This document shows positions 1 to 7,496 of a DNA stretch of 64,000 nucleotides, piece by piece. The stretch lies in the NCBI GenBank assembly GCA_910588105.1, contig CAJUQD010000010.1:3058-67057 (forward strand), in the 5' to 3' direction. How positions within the stretch are numbered: the stretch's first letter is position 1; each line of letters begins with the position of its first letter. The notes under the pieces were generated by a model. The model was not told where the DNA came from and ran no database searches. It saw nothing but the letters and a program-made list of their open reading frames with translations. Origin of the DNA: an uncultured Oscillospiraceae bacterium (lineage in GTDB: Bacteria > Bacillota > Clostridia > Oscillospirales > Oscillospiraceae). Made by a program: the position numbers and the translations under genes.

Positions 1-342
1 GGCCGTCCCTCCGAGGGCCCCCGCTTAATCCTGCCCACCTACCGCCCCGGCGTCACCTGGGGCAGCCTGGACGGCGTCCTTCCCGCCTATGTGCTGGACA
101 CATTGCGGGACGCCCTCCCCCTATTTGACCGCAAGCTCCGCGGCTTCGCCCACCCGGACGCGGTACTCACCGGGGTGGAAACCCGCTCGTCCTCCCCAGT
201 GCGGATTTTGCGGAACGCATCTCTCCAGTCCCCCGCCCTGCCGGGGCTGTATCCCTGCGGGGAGGGGGCGGGCTACGCCGGGGGCATCACCTCCGCTGCC
301 GTGGACGGGATCAAGGTGGCGGAGGCCGTCATCCGGGGCTGA
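1..342 (+). CDS. FAD-dependent dehydrogenase, C-terminal fragment
   Basis: The window opens inside this gene; only the last 113 codons are present and the start lies upstream. The visible tail carries GVETRSSSPVRI and then GLYPCGEGAGYAGGI followed by AAVDGIKVAEA. That is the C-terminal FAD-contacting segment of the large uncharacterised FAD-dependent dehydrogenases (COG2509 type), where the glycine-rich stretch closes over the isoalloxazine ring. Substrate and partner are unknown. The stop is followed directly by a dispersed GC-rich repeat. Family assignment is from motif recognition; the N-terminal GxGxxG cannot be checked here. Confidence 0.8.
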   Translation, partial: GRPSEGPRLILPTYRPGVTWGSLDGVLPAYVLDTLRDALPLFDRKLRGFAHPDAVLTGVETRSSSPVRILRNASLQSPALPGLYPCGEGAGYAGGITSAAVDGIKVAEAVIRG

Positions 343-546
343 CGCGCTGCTCACAACGGCTCCGCGACCTGTAGCCGTGCTCCGCCTGTTCGCGGCGCGC
401 GGGCGGTCAGCCTCCTTGTCACGCTCGGATTGGCCGTGCGGCCAGGTCGCTTTCCCTCCGACTCGGGCTGGTGTCCGGGCCGCCTCGCGTCCCTCCCCTC
501 GCTCCGATCCAAGCTCCCCTGCGCGGCTATCCTCGCGCTCTTGACT
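343..546 (+). repeat. R1 dispersed GC-rich repeat, degenerate copy
   Basis: The gap between the first two genes is filled by sequence resembling the R1 family seen at 17.9, 31.2, 35.4 and 51.5 kb: a CTGCTCAC-ACGGCTCCGCG block, then GTCACGCTC, TCGCTTTCCCTCCG and CTCGCTCCG-TCCAAGCTC. It begins one base after the stop codon of the upstream gene. No credible gene or strong promoter is visible before the ribosome site at about 641-650. Confidence 0.6.
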
Positions 547-656
547 TCTCCGCAACCTCAAATTTACACCCCGCAACCCAAACGCAACAGCAAATTGGTG
601 GCCTGGGCGGGATGCTCCGCTCTAAAATGGGGGCATATTGAAAGGAGGTCATCACC

Positions 657-1565
657 ATGACATTCGGTGAAAATCTGCAATTCCTGCGCAAGCGCGCCAA
701 CCTGACCCAGGAGGACCTGGCGGAAAAGATGGAGGTCTCCCGCCAGTCGGTGAGCAAATGGGAGTCCAACCTCTCCTACCCGGAGACGGACGCCATCCTG
801 CGTCTGTGCTCCCTGTTCCACTGCGATATGGACACCCTGCTCCGCGGGGACGTGTCCCGCCGCTTCGGCGAGGACGCCTCCCTCTGGGACAAGCACATGA
901 ACGGCTTTGCCGCCGCCATCGCGGGCGGGGTGGGGCTGGTGCTGCTGGGCGTCACCCTTCTCATGCTCCTGGGCGAATTCTTCGGCTGGGTGATGGCGGG
1001 CGGGGTGGTCTTTTTCCTGTTCCTCGCCGCCGCCGTCACCATTTTCATCGTCTCCGGCATGAATCACGACATCTTCCTGCGCCAGCACCCCGGCATCGGC
1101 CCCTGCTACGACAAGGAGGAGATGGACCGCTTCGAGCGCCGCTTCCCCCTGCTCATCGCCGTCCCCGTGGTGCTGCTCCTGCTGGGCCTCACCGCCATGA
1201 TCCCCATGGACATGAACGCCCCCGCCCGGTTCACCAAGGACCAGTGGGACGCCGTGTGCGGCGGGCTGTTCCTGCTGTGCGTCACCATCGCCGCCTCCGC
1301 CCTCACCTGGGCGGGCATCCAGCACTCCAAATACGGCTTCCCGGAGGAGAAGATGACCCCCGGCGAGCGCAAGGTGGGCCGGATCTGGGGCGTGGGCAAG
1401 GTGGGCCGGATCTGGGGCGTGGGCATGGTGGCCGCCACTGCGCTGTACGTGGGCCTGGGCTACGGGCTTGACCTGTGGAAGCAGGCCGCGCCGGTCATCT
1501 ATTCCGTGGCCGCCCTGCTGTGCGCGGCCCTCACCATCCTGGTAAAAAAAGACGACGAAGCATAA
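657..1565 (+). CDS. XRE-type HTH regulator fused to a six-helix membrane domain
   Basis: Residues 1-60 form a Cro/CI-type helix-turn-helix (LTQEDLAEKMEVSRQSVSKWE, start to recognition helix). The rest is a membrane domain with hydrophobic segments near residues 83-106, 110-132, 163-183, 199-219, 257-271 and 278-296. Such proteins are thought to couple a membrane signal to DNA binding, but the ligand is not evident. The start is fixed by AAAGGAGG 9 bases upstream of ATG 657. Residues 239-247 are repeated exactly at 248-256 (KVGRIWGVG), from a perfect 27-bp tandem duplication. The methylase gene follows after 13 bases, so the two probably form one transcript. Confidence 0.8.
   Translation: MTFGENLQFLRKRANLTQEDLAEKMEVSRQSVSKWESNLSYPETDAILRLCSLFHCDMDTLLRGDVSRRFGEDASLWDKHMNGFAAAIAGGVGLVLLGVTLLMLLGEFFGWVMAGGVVFFLFLAAAVTIFIVSGMNHDIFLRQHPGIGPCYDKEEMDRFERRFPLLIAVPVVLLLLGLTAMIPMDMNAPARFTKDQWDAVCGGLFLLCVTIAASALTWAGIQHSKYGFPEEKMTPGERKVGRIWGVGKVGRIWGVGMVAATALYVGLGYGLDLWKQAAPVIYSVAALLCAALTILVKKDDEA
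1371..1424 (+). repeat. Perfect 27-bp tandem duplication inside the HTH-membrane gene
   Basis: Two identical 27-base units, 1371-1397 and 1398-1424, keep the reading frame and duplicate nine residues in the loop before the fifth membrane segment. The lack of any substitution suggests a recent event or an error of assembly. Confidence 0.95.
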
Positions 1566-1578
1566 AGGAGGCCCCGCC

Positions 1579-2640
1579 ATGGTAGAGCGCCGCCCGGACT
1601 ATTACACACAATTTCACTGCCTGGGCGGCGCCTGCCCGGACACCTGCTGCCGGGACTGGTCTGTGGTGCTGGATGAAGACGCCCTGGCAGACTATGCCGC
1701 CGCCCCCGCCCCCCTGGGGGAGCGCATCGCCCGAAATCTCGCCACCGACGGGGACGGGGACGTGTGCTTCTGCCTGGACGAGGCTGGGCTGTGCGCCCTG
1801 CTCACCCCCGGCGGCCTGTGCGCCATCCAAAAAGACTGGGGGGAGGGGCATCTTTGCGCCCACTGCGCCGCCTACCCCCGGTTCACCGAGGAGTACGGCT
1901 GCCTGACGGAGACCGCTCTGGCCGTCTCCTGCCCGGAGGCCGCCCGGCTTTTGCTGGAGGCCCCCCGGTTCTCCCTCGTCGAGACATACGACGGCATGGA
2001 CGATCTCCCCTTTGACGGCGTGGACCCGGGACTGCTGTCCATGCTGGAGGGCAGCCGTGCCCAGATCCTGGCCCTGCTGGACGGCGGCGAGGAGACCATC
2101 TGGGACAGGCTGCGCGCCATGCTGGGCCGGGCCAAGACCCTGGAAACCTCCATTTTTGCCGCGGACTCCCGCCGGGACTATCCCTTCCCACCTCCGCCCA
2201 TCCCGGGCCTTTTCCAGGCCTCCGCCGTCTGGCTGCTGGACCTGCTCTCGGAGCTGGAACCCCTGCGCCTGGACTGGCCTAACCTGTTGAGGGAGCGCGC
2301 CCAGCAGCTCGCCGCCCTGTCCGAAAGGGAGTACGCCGCCCTGCGGATCCGATACGCGCAGGCCAACCCCCGCTGGGAGCGCCAGCTCACCAACCTGGCC
2401 TGCTATCTGGTGTTCCGCCACTGGCACAAGGCGGTCAACGACGACGCGCTCTATGGCCGCGCCGCCTTCGTGTGCGCCGCCTGCGCCGTCTTATACCACC
2501 TCTCCCTGTTCCAGCCGGGGGAGGAGGCCGCGTTGTGGACCCGGTTCAGCCGGGAGGTGGAGCACAATGAGGACAATCTGGGCGAGCTGATCTGGGCGCT
2601 GTCCGAGCCGGACGCCCTGCCCCCGCCGCTCACAATTTGA
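1579..2640 (+). CDS. fliB: FliB-like protein lysine-N-methylase
   Basis: The 353-residue product carries the cysteine-rich signature of the flagellin lysine-N-methylase family: GACPDTCC with a following W near residues 13-22, then a CFC...GLC...GLC series and HLCAHCAAYPR near residues 94-100. The cysteines are likely metal or Fe-S ligands. FliB methylates flagellin lysines in Salmonella. Many clostridia without obvious motility carry homologues, and no flagellar gene occurs in this window, so the substrate here is unknown. ATG 1579 is preceded by AAAGGAGG. It follows the HTH-membrane gene by 13 bases and ends 17 bases before mtnA. Confidence 0.75.
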   Translation: MVERRPDYYTQFHCLGGACPDTCCRDWSVVLDEDALADYAAAPAPLGERIARNLATDGDGDVCFCLDEAGLCALLTPGGLCAIQKDWGEGHLCAHCAAYPRFTEEYGCLTETALAVSCPEAARLLLEAPRFSLVETYDGMDDLPFDGVDPGLLSMLEGSRAQILALLDGGEETIWDRLRAMLGRAKTLETSIFAADSRRDYPFPPPPIPGLFQASAVWLLDLLSELEPLRLDWPNLLRERAQQLAALSEREYAALRIRYAQANPRWERQLTNLACYLVFRHWHKAVNDDALYGRAAFVCAACAVLYHLSLFQPGEEAALWTRFSREVEHNEDNLGELIWALSEPDALPPPLTI

Positions 2641-2657
2641 GAAGAGGAGATGAGCCT

Positions 2658-3737
2658 ATGTCACAGTATCTCAGCGGCCACGTCCGCCTGGGGGACGATT
2701 TGACCAGCGTGGTCATCCTGGACCAGACCCTGCTGCCCAACGAGGTCAAGTACCTCACCCTGCGCGCCCCGGAGGAAATGGTCGAGGCCATCCAATCCCT
2801 GCGGGTGCGGGGGGCCCCGGCCATCGGCATCTGCGCCGGCTACTGCCTGGCCGCGCTGGCCCAGCAGCGGAAAGGCCTGCCACCGGACCGCTTTCGCGCC
2901 GAGCTCCACCGGCTGTCCGCCCGCCTCAACGCCTCCCGGCCCACGGCGGTCAACCTGAGCTGGGCGCTGGGCCGCCTGGGAAGGCGGGCCCACGCCATGG
3001 GGGACGCCGCCCCCGCCGCCGTCGCCGCCGCCCTGCGGGAGGAGGCCATTGCCATCCACCAGGAGGACGTCGCCATGTGCCGGGCCATCTCGGAGCACGG
3101 CCTCACCCTTCTCCGGGACGGGGACGGAGTGCTCACCCACTGCAACGCCGGGCCGCTGGCCACCTCCCAATACGGCACCGCCCTGGGCCCCCTCCTGCTG
3201 GGGACGGAGCGGGGGATGCGCTTCCGGGTGTTTGCCGACGAGACCCGCCCCCTGCTCCAGGGGGCCCGCCTCACCGCCTACGAGCTTCACCAGGCCGGGG
3301 TGGACGTAACCCTCATCTGCGACAACATGGCCTCTATCGTGATGAAAAACGGCTGGGTGGACGCCTGCTTCGTGGGCTGCGACCGGGTGGCCGCCAACGG
3401 GGACGCCGCCAACAAAATCGGCACCAGCGGCGTGGCCATCCTGGCCAAGCACTACGGCATCCCCTTCTACGTCCTGGGCCCCACCTCCACCATCGACCTG
3501 GACTGCCCCACCGGGGATGATATCCAAATCGAACTCCGGGACCCGGAGGAGATCAAGTCCAAATTCTACGCCCGGCCCATGGCCCCCGCAGGGGTGAAGT
3601 GCTACAACCCCGCCTTCGACGTGACCGACCACACCCTCATCTCCGGCATCGTCACAGAGAGGGGGATCTGCCGCCCGCCCTACGGCCAATCCCTGGCGGC
3701 GCTGATCCCCCCTCTTGACAATTCCCCCGCCCGGTGA
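2658..3737 (+). CDS. mtnA: S-methyl-5-thioribose-1-phosphate isomerase
   Basis: MtnA converts methylthioribose-1-phosphate to methylthioribulose-1-phosphate in methionine salvage. The protein shows RGAPAIGICAGYCLA, the catalytic-cysteine motif THCNAG, ADETRPLLQGARLT, and the aspartate motif GCDRVAANGDAANKIGT, in the family order. Length is 359 residues, usual for bacterial MtnA. ATG 2658 is chosen over a TTG 21 bases upstream because GAAGAGGAG precedes it and the product then starts MSQYL. No other methionine-salvage gene is nearby. thrS begins 39 bases downstream. Confidence 0.95.
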   Translation: MSQYLSGHVRLGDDLTSVVILDQTLLPNEVKYLTLRAPEEMVEAIQSLRVRGAPAIGICAGYCLAALAQQRKGLPPDRFRAELHRLSARLNASRPTAVNLSWALGRLGRRAHAMGDAAPAAVAAALREEAIAIHQEDVAMCRAISEHGLTLLRDGDGVLTHCNAGPLATSQYGTALGPLLLGTERGMRFRVFADETRPLLQGARLTAYELHQAGVDVTLICDNMASIVMKNGWVDACFVGCDRVAANGDAANKIGTSGVAILAKHYGIPFYVLGPTSTIDLDCPTGDDIQIELRDPEEIKSKFYARPMAPAGVKCYNPAFDVTDHTLISGIVTERGICRPPYGQSLAALIPPLDNSPAR

Positions 3738-3776
3738 TAAGCTATCCCCTGAAAAATTGACACTGGAGGGGTATTT

Positions 3777-5537
3777 ATGCCCGAGGAAAATAATCCGTAT
3801 ACTTTTGAAAACGAGCAGTACCGCAAGACCTACTGGCACACCTGCTCCCATGTGCTTGCCCAGGCCATGAAGCGCCTCCACCCGGAGGTGAAGCTGGCCA
3901 TCGGCCCGTCCATCGACAACGGGTTCTACTACGACTTCGACACCCCCCAGCCCTTCACCGAGGGGGAGCTTGCCCAGCTTGAGGCCGAGATGCGCAAAAT
4001 CTGCAAGGAAAAGCTGAAGCTGGAGCGGTTCGAGCTGCCCCGGGCCGAGGCGCTGGCGTTCATGGAGGAGAAGGGCGAGCCCTTCAAGGTGGAGCTTATC
4101 AACGATCTCCCCGAGGGCGAGGCCATCTCCTTCTACAAGCAGGGGGAGTTCACCGACCTGTGCGCCGGCCCCCACCTGGACTCCACCGGGCGCATCAAGG
4201 GCAATGCCCTGAAGCTCACCGCCTGCAACGCCGCCTATTGGCGTGGGGACTCCAACCGGGAGACCCTCCAGCGCATCTATGGCATCGCCTTCCCCAAGAA
4301 GGACGAGCTGGACGCCTACCTCCAGCGCATTGAGGAGGCCAAGAAGCGGGACCACCGCCGCCTGGGCAAGGAGCTGGGCCTGTTCATGCTCCGGGACGAG
4401 GGCCCCGGCTTCCCCTTCTTCCTGCCCAAGGGGATGGTGCTGAAAAACACCCTCATCGACTACTGGCGGCAGGTGCATAAGAAATACGGATACGTGGAAA
4501 TCTCCACGCCCATCATGCTCAACCGCCAGCTCTGGGAGCGCTCCGGTCACTGGGACCACTACAAGAACAATATGTACACCACCGTCATCGACGACGTGGA
4601 CTTCGCCGTCAAGCCCATGAACTGCCCCGGCGGCATGCTGGTGTACGCCAGCGAGCCCCACTCCTACAAGGAGCTGCCCCTGCGGGTGGGCGAGCTGGGC
4701 CTGGTCCACCGCCACGAGCTGTCGGGGGCCCTCCACGGCCTGTTCCGGGTGCGCTGCTTCACCCAGGACGACGCCCACGTGTTCATGACCCGGGACCAGA
4801 TGAAGGACGTGATCCAGGAGACGGTGCGGCTGTTCGACGAGGTGTACTCCACCTTCGGCCTGTCCTACACCATTGAGCTGTCCACCATGCCGGAGGACCA
4901 CATCGGCACCGTGGACGAGTGGGAGCGCAACCAGGACATCCTGAAGGACGCCATCACCGGCATGGGCAAGGAGTTCGTCATCAACGAGGGGGACGGCGCG
5001 TTCTACGGCCCCAAGCTGGACTTCCATCTGGCCGACGCCCTGGGGCACACCTGGCAGTGCGGCACCATCCAGCTGGATTCCCAGCTCCCCGAGCGGTTCG
5101 AGCTGGAGTACACCGGCGAGGACGGCCAGAAGCACCGCCCCGTGATGATCCACCGGGTGGTGCTGGGCTCCATCGAGCGGTTCATCGGCAGCATCACCGA
5201 GCACTTCGCCGGGGCGTTCCCGGCCTGGCTGGCCCCGGTGCAGGTGAAGGTGCTGCCCGTCACCGACCGGGCGGAGGGGTATGCCGCCCAGGTGGCCGCC
5301 AAGCTGGACGGGCTGGGCTTCCGCTGCGAGGTGGACGCCCGGAACGAGAAGATCGGCAAGAAGATCCGGGAGGCCACCCTGGAGAAGGTCCCCTACATGC
5401 TGGTGGTAGGCGACCGGGACATGGAAAACGGCACCGTCTCCCCGCGCCACCGCTCCGGCGAGGACCTGGGGGCCATGGGGCTGGACGACTTCGCCGCCCT
5501 GCTGGGCGAGGAAGTCAGGAGCAAGGCAATCAAGTAA
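3777..5537 (+). CDS. thrS: Threonyl-tRNA synthetase lacking the TGS domain
   Basis: Charges tRNA-Thr. The editing domain is present from the N-terminus (HTCSHVLAQAMK near residues 21-32, CAGPH near 127). Next comes the class II catalytic core: motif 2 around VHRHELSGALHGLFRVRCF, zinc ligand in MNCPGGM, and motif 3 in HRVVLGSIERFIG. A C-terminal anticodon-binding domain follows. At 586 residues it is about 50-60 short of the usual 640 because the N-terminal TGS domain is missing. Only 39 bases separate it from mtnA, so there is no room for a T-box leader, unusual for a Firmicute thrS. GGAGG lies 8 bases before ATG 3777. Confidence 0.96.
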   Translation: MPEENNPYTFENEQYRKTYWHTCSHVLAQAMKRLHPEVKLAIGPSIDNGFYYDFDTPQPFTEGELAQLEAEMRKICKEKLKLERFELPRAEALAFMEEKGEPFKVELINDLPEGEAISFYKQGEFTDLCAGPHLDSTGRIKGNALKLTACNAAYWRGDSNRETLQRIYGIAFPKKDELDAYLQRIEEAKKRDHRRLGKELGLFMLRDEGPGFPFFLPKGMVLKNTLIDYWRQVHKKYGYVEISTPIMLNRQLWERSGHWDHYKNNMYTTVIDDVDFAVKPMNCPGGMLVYASEPHSYKELPLRVGELGLVHRHELSGALHGLFRVRCFTQDDAHVFMTRDQMKDVIQETVRLFDEVYSTFGLSYTIELSTMPEDHIGTVDEWERNQDILKDAITGMGKEFVINEGDGAFYGPKLDFHLADALGHTWQCGTIQLDSQLPERFELEYTGEDGQKHRPVMIHRVVLGSIERFIGSITEHFAGAFPAWLAPVQVKVLPVTDRAEGYAAQVAAKLDGLGFRCEVDARNEKIGKKIREATLEKVPYMLVVGDRDMENGTVSPRHRSGEDLGAMGLDDFAALLGEEVRSKAIK

Positions 5538-5542
5538 AACGG

Positions 5543-5573
5543 AGAGCCGCCGGGAAATCCCGGCGGCTCTTTT
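5543..5573. terminator. Intrinsic terminator between convergent thrS and XRE gene
   Basis: A perfect 12-bp stem (5543-5554 with 5559-5570, loop AAAT) followed by T3. It lies between the thrS stop and the end of the oppositely oriented HTH gene. Confidence 0.85.
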
Positions 5574-5796
5574 ACGGCAGAAGCGTCTCATATGGCACAT
5601 TCAAAATATCCCGCATGGCACGCAGCTCCACAGCATAGATATGCCGAAGGCCGACTTCCATTTTCGCCACAGCGCTTCGGGTCACGTCACAATCACGGGT
5701 TTGCAGCTGTGCGGCCAGCTGTTCCTGGGTCATTCCACGCGCCTCCCGGGCGGCGCGGATTTGCCGCCCTACTATGGAATCATAGGCATAATCCAC
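5572..5796 (-). CDS. Small XRE-family helix-turn-helix regulator
   Basis: A 74-residue Cro/CI-type protein containing IRAAREARGMTQEQLAAQL and a recognition helix around VTRSAVAKMEVG, then YAVELRAMRDILNV. It lacks any extra domain. GTG 5796 is preferred because GAAGAGGG lies 7 bases before it. A TTG at 5829 is also open but has no ribosome site and sits inside an operator-like repeat arm. The gene is divergent from the microprotein gene at 5913, with two inverted repeats between them, which suggests auto- and cross-regulation. Function beyond DNA binding is not inferable. Confidence 0.8.
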   Translation of the reverse strand: MDYAYDSIVGRQIRAAREARGMTQEQLAAQLQTRDCDVTRSAVAKMEVGLRHIYAVELRAMRDILNVPYETLLP

Positions 5797-5823
5797 ACCG
5801 TCACCCTCTTCGCACTCATATCC

Positions 5824-5888
5824 GCACAAACTTTAACTTGATATTACCCTAAGTTTGTGCTATGATTGCACCTATATAAGTGCAATCA
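5824..5888. promoter_or_regulatory. Double-dyad operator and promoter between XRE gene and microprotein gene
   Basis: Two perfect inverted repeats sit in tandem. GCACAAACTT (5824-5833) pairs with AAGTTTGTGC (5851-5860). TGATTGCAC (5863-5871) pairs with GTGCAATCA (5880-5888). A plus-strand promoter TTGATA (5838-5843), N17, TATGAT (5861-5866) runs through both, so the first dyad covers -35 and spacer and the second covers -10 and start site. The XRE protein is the likely ligand (inference). Confidence 0.75.
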
Positions 5889-5912
5889 AAAATTTAAGAG
5901 GAGTGCCCCGCT

Positions 5913-6089
5913 GTGGAATGCTTGAAGCCCGACCCCAACGCACCCTATCATAAAATGTACACAACTCTGTTCAAGGCGATAACGGCGGCACTGTACATGA
6001 TGGAGGACAGCGAATTTATGAAGGCGCGTGCGGTACTCATGCGTGCCCAGCAGGAGACGGAGCAGCTGTACATTGACGCGCAGCAGTAA
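5913..6089 (+). CDS. Microprotein of the MYxTLF...RAQQETExLYI family
   Basis: A 58-residue ORF starting at GTG 5913 with AAGAGGAG about 10 bases upstream. The product has a short N-terminal extension, then KMYTTLFKAITAALYMM and ARAVLMRAQQETEQLYI. It is clearly homologous to the 49-residue product at 39435-39584, sharing MY-TLF-A and ARA-L-RAQQETE-LYI. It is predicted to be two helices, soluble, with no signal or membrane segment. It is divergent from an XRE regulator and followed by a strong terminator, so it is a single-gene transcript. Function unknown; a small partner or modulator of the neighbouring regulator is one possibility. Confidence 0.75.
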   Translation: MECLKPDPNAPYHKMYTTLFKAITAALYMMEDSEFMKARAVLMRAQQETEQLYIDAQQ

Positions 6090-6119
6090 GCAAGGGAGCA
6101 TTTGCCCCCTTGCTTTTTT
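6088..6119 (+). terminator. Intrinsic terminator of the microprotein gene
   Basis: Nine-bp stem (6088-6096 with 6107-6115) ending in a run of six T. It overlaps the stop codon of the microprotein gene. Confidence 0.85.
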
Positions 6120-6197
6120 CGTCAATCTATGGTATATATGATTGCAATACCTTGCCAAAGGTAAATCTTTACTTATCGTAGGAGTTGATTTGTCCTC

Positions 6198-7460
6198 ATG
6201 GACCCGGATAGTATGATACTGCTGGCCGTGCTGGTGGTCATGGTGGCCATGTCCGGCTACTTTTCCGCCACGGAGACGGCCTTCACCTCCCTCAACCGCA
6301 TCCGCCTGAAGAGCCGCGCTGACAACGGCGACAAAAAGGCGGAAAAGACCCTGGCCCTGGCCGAGGATTACGACAAGCTGCTCTCCACCATCCTCATCGG
6401 CAACAACATCGTCAACAACGTGGCCGCCACCCTGTCCACCCTGCTGTTCATCAAGCTCATCGGCCAGGCCAACGGCCCGGCGGTGTCCACCATCGTGCTC
6501 ACCGTGGTGGTGCTCATCTTCGGCGAGATCTCCCCCAAGAGCCTGGCCAAGGAATCCCCCGAGGCCTTCGCCATGTTCTCCGCCCCTCTGCTGCGGCTGT
6601 TCATGGCGGTGCTCACCCCGCTGAACTTCCTGTTCGGCCTGTGGAAAAAGCTGCTCACCCGCCTGTTTCACAAGTCCGAGGACGAGGGCATCACAGACGA
6701 GGAGCTGGTGACCATGGTGGAGGAGGCGGAGGACCAGGGCGGCCTGGACCGGGAGGAGAGCCAGCTCATCCGCTCCGCCATCCGCTTTGACGACCTGGAG
6801 GCCGGGGACATCCTCACCCCCCGGGTGGACGTGGTGGCGGTGGACGAGGGCTCCACCCTGGAGGAGGTGGCGTCGGTGTTCGCCGCCGAGGGCTACTCCC
6901 GCCTGCCCGTATACCACGAGAGCATCGACGACGTGGTGGGGGTCATCCACCAGAAGGACCTGTTCTCCGCCCGCTACCACGGCCGGGACCAGCTCAAACC
7001 CCTGGTGCGCCCGGTGCTGCACATCACCGCCCTGACCAAGATCGACGACCTCATGCGCCAGTTCCAGCGCACCAAGACCCAGATGGCGGTGGTGGTGGAC
7101 GAATACGGCGGCACCGAGGGCATCCTCACCATGGAGGACATTGTGGAGGAGCTGGTGGGCGAGATCTGGGACGAGCACGACGAGGTGGTGGAGGAATTCC
7201 GCAAGCAGCCCGACGGCAGCTACCTCATCGCCTGCTCCGCCGATCTGGACGACCTGTATGACCTGTTTGAGGTGACGGGGGAGTGCGACGCGGCCACCGT
7301 GTCCGGCTGGGTGCTGGAGCAGCTGGGCCGGGTGCCCGAGCCGGGGGATCGCTTTACATGGGAAAACCTGGACGTGACTGTCACCCGCGCCGAGCACCAC
7401 CGGGTGCTGGAGATCAGGGTGGTAGTCCTGCCCCCTACGGAAGAGGAAGAGGAAAAATAA
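6198..7460 (+). CDS. CNNM/CorC-type membrane protein with CBS pair
   Basis: A 420-residue hemolysin-C/CorC family protein. An N-terminal DUF21 (CNNM) membrane domain spans roughly residues 1-195 with the YFSATETAFTSLNRIR motif. A CBS pair follows at about 205-335 (DILTPRVDVVAVDEG; YGGTEGILTMEDIVEELVGEI), then a C-terminal CorC/HlyC domain. Family members are implicated in divalent-cation (Mg2+, Co2+) export. The substrate here is inferred only from family. ATG 6198 is preceded by AGGAGTTGATTTG. It is monocistronic, closed by the terminator at 7464. Confidence 0.9.
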   Translation: MDPDSMILLAVLVVMVAMSGYFSATETAFTSLNRIRLKSRADNGDKKAEKTLALAEDYDKLLSTILIGNNIVNNVAATLSTLLFIKLIGQANGPAVSTIVLTVVVLIFGEISPKSLAKESPEAFAMFSAPLLRLFMAVLTPLNFLFGLWKKLLTRLFHKSEDEGITDEELVTMVEEAEDQGGLDREESQLIRSAIRFDDLEAGDILTPRVDVVAVDEGSTLEEVASVFAAEGYSRLPVYHESIDDVVGVIHQKDLFSARYHGRDQLKPLVRPVLHITALTKIDDLMRQFQRTKTQMAVVVDEYGGTEGILTMEDIVEELVGEIWDEHDEVVEEFRKQPDGSYLIACSADLDDLYDLFEVTGECDAATVSGWVLEQLGRVPEPGDRFTWENLDVTVTRAEHHRVLEIRVVVLPPTEEEEEK

Positions 7461-7463
7461 GCG

Positions 7464-7496
7464 CGGCCCCCGGTCTGATGACCGGGGGCCGTTTTT
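7464..7496. terminator. Bidirectional terminator between convergent genes
   Basis: Perfect 12-bp stem (7464-7475 with 7480-7491, loop TGAT) then T5, between the CBS protein gene and yfhO on the other strand. Confidence 0.9.

Noticed and set aside
3738..3776. T-box or other riboswitch before thrS
   Set aside because: Only 39 bases lie between mtnA and thrS; no specifier or antiterminator fold fits.
2661..5600. Open frame of 979 codons antisense to mtnA and thrS
   Set aside because: High GC removes stop codons in the phase opposite real genes; the product is low-complexity (His, Gly, Leu, Val) and both sense genes are certain.
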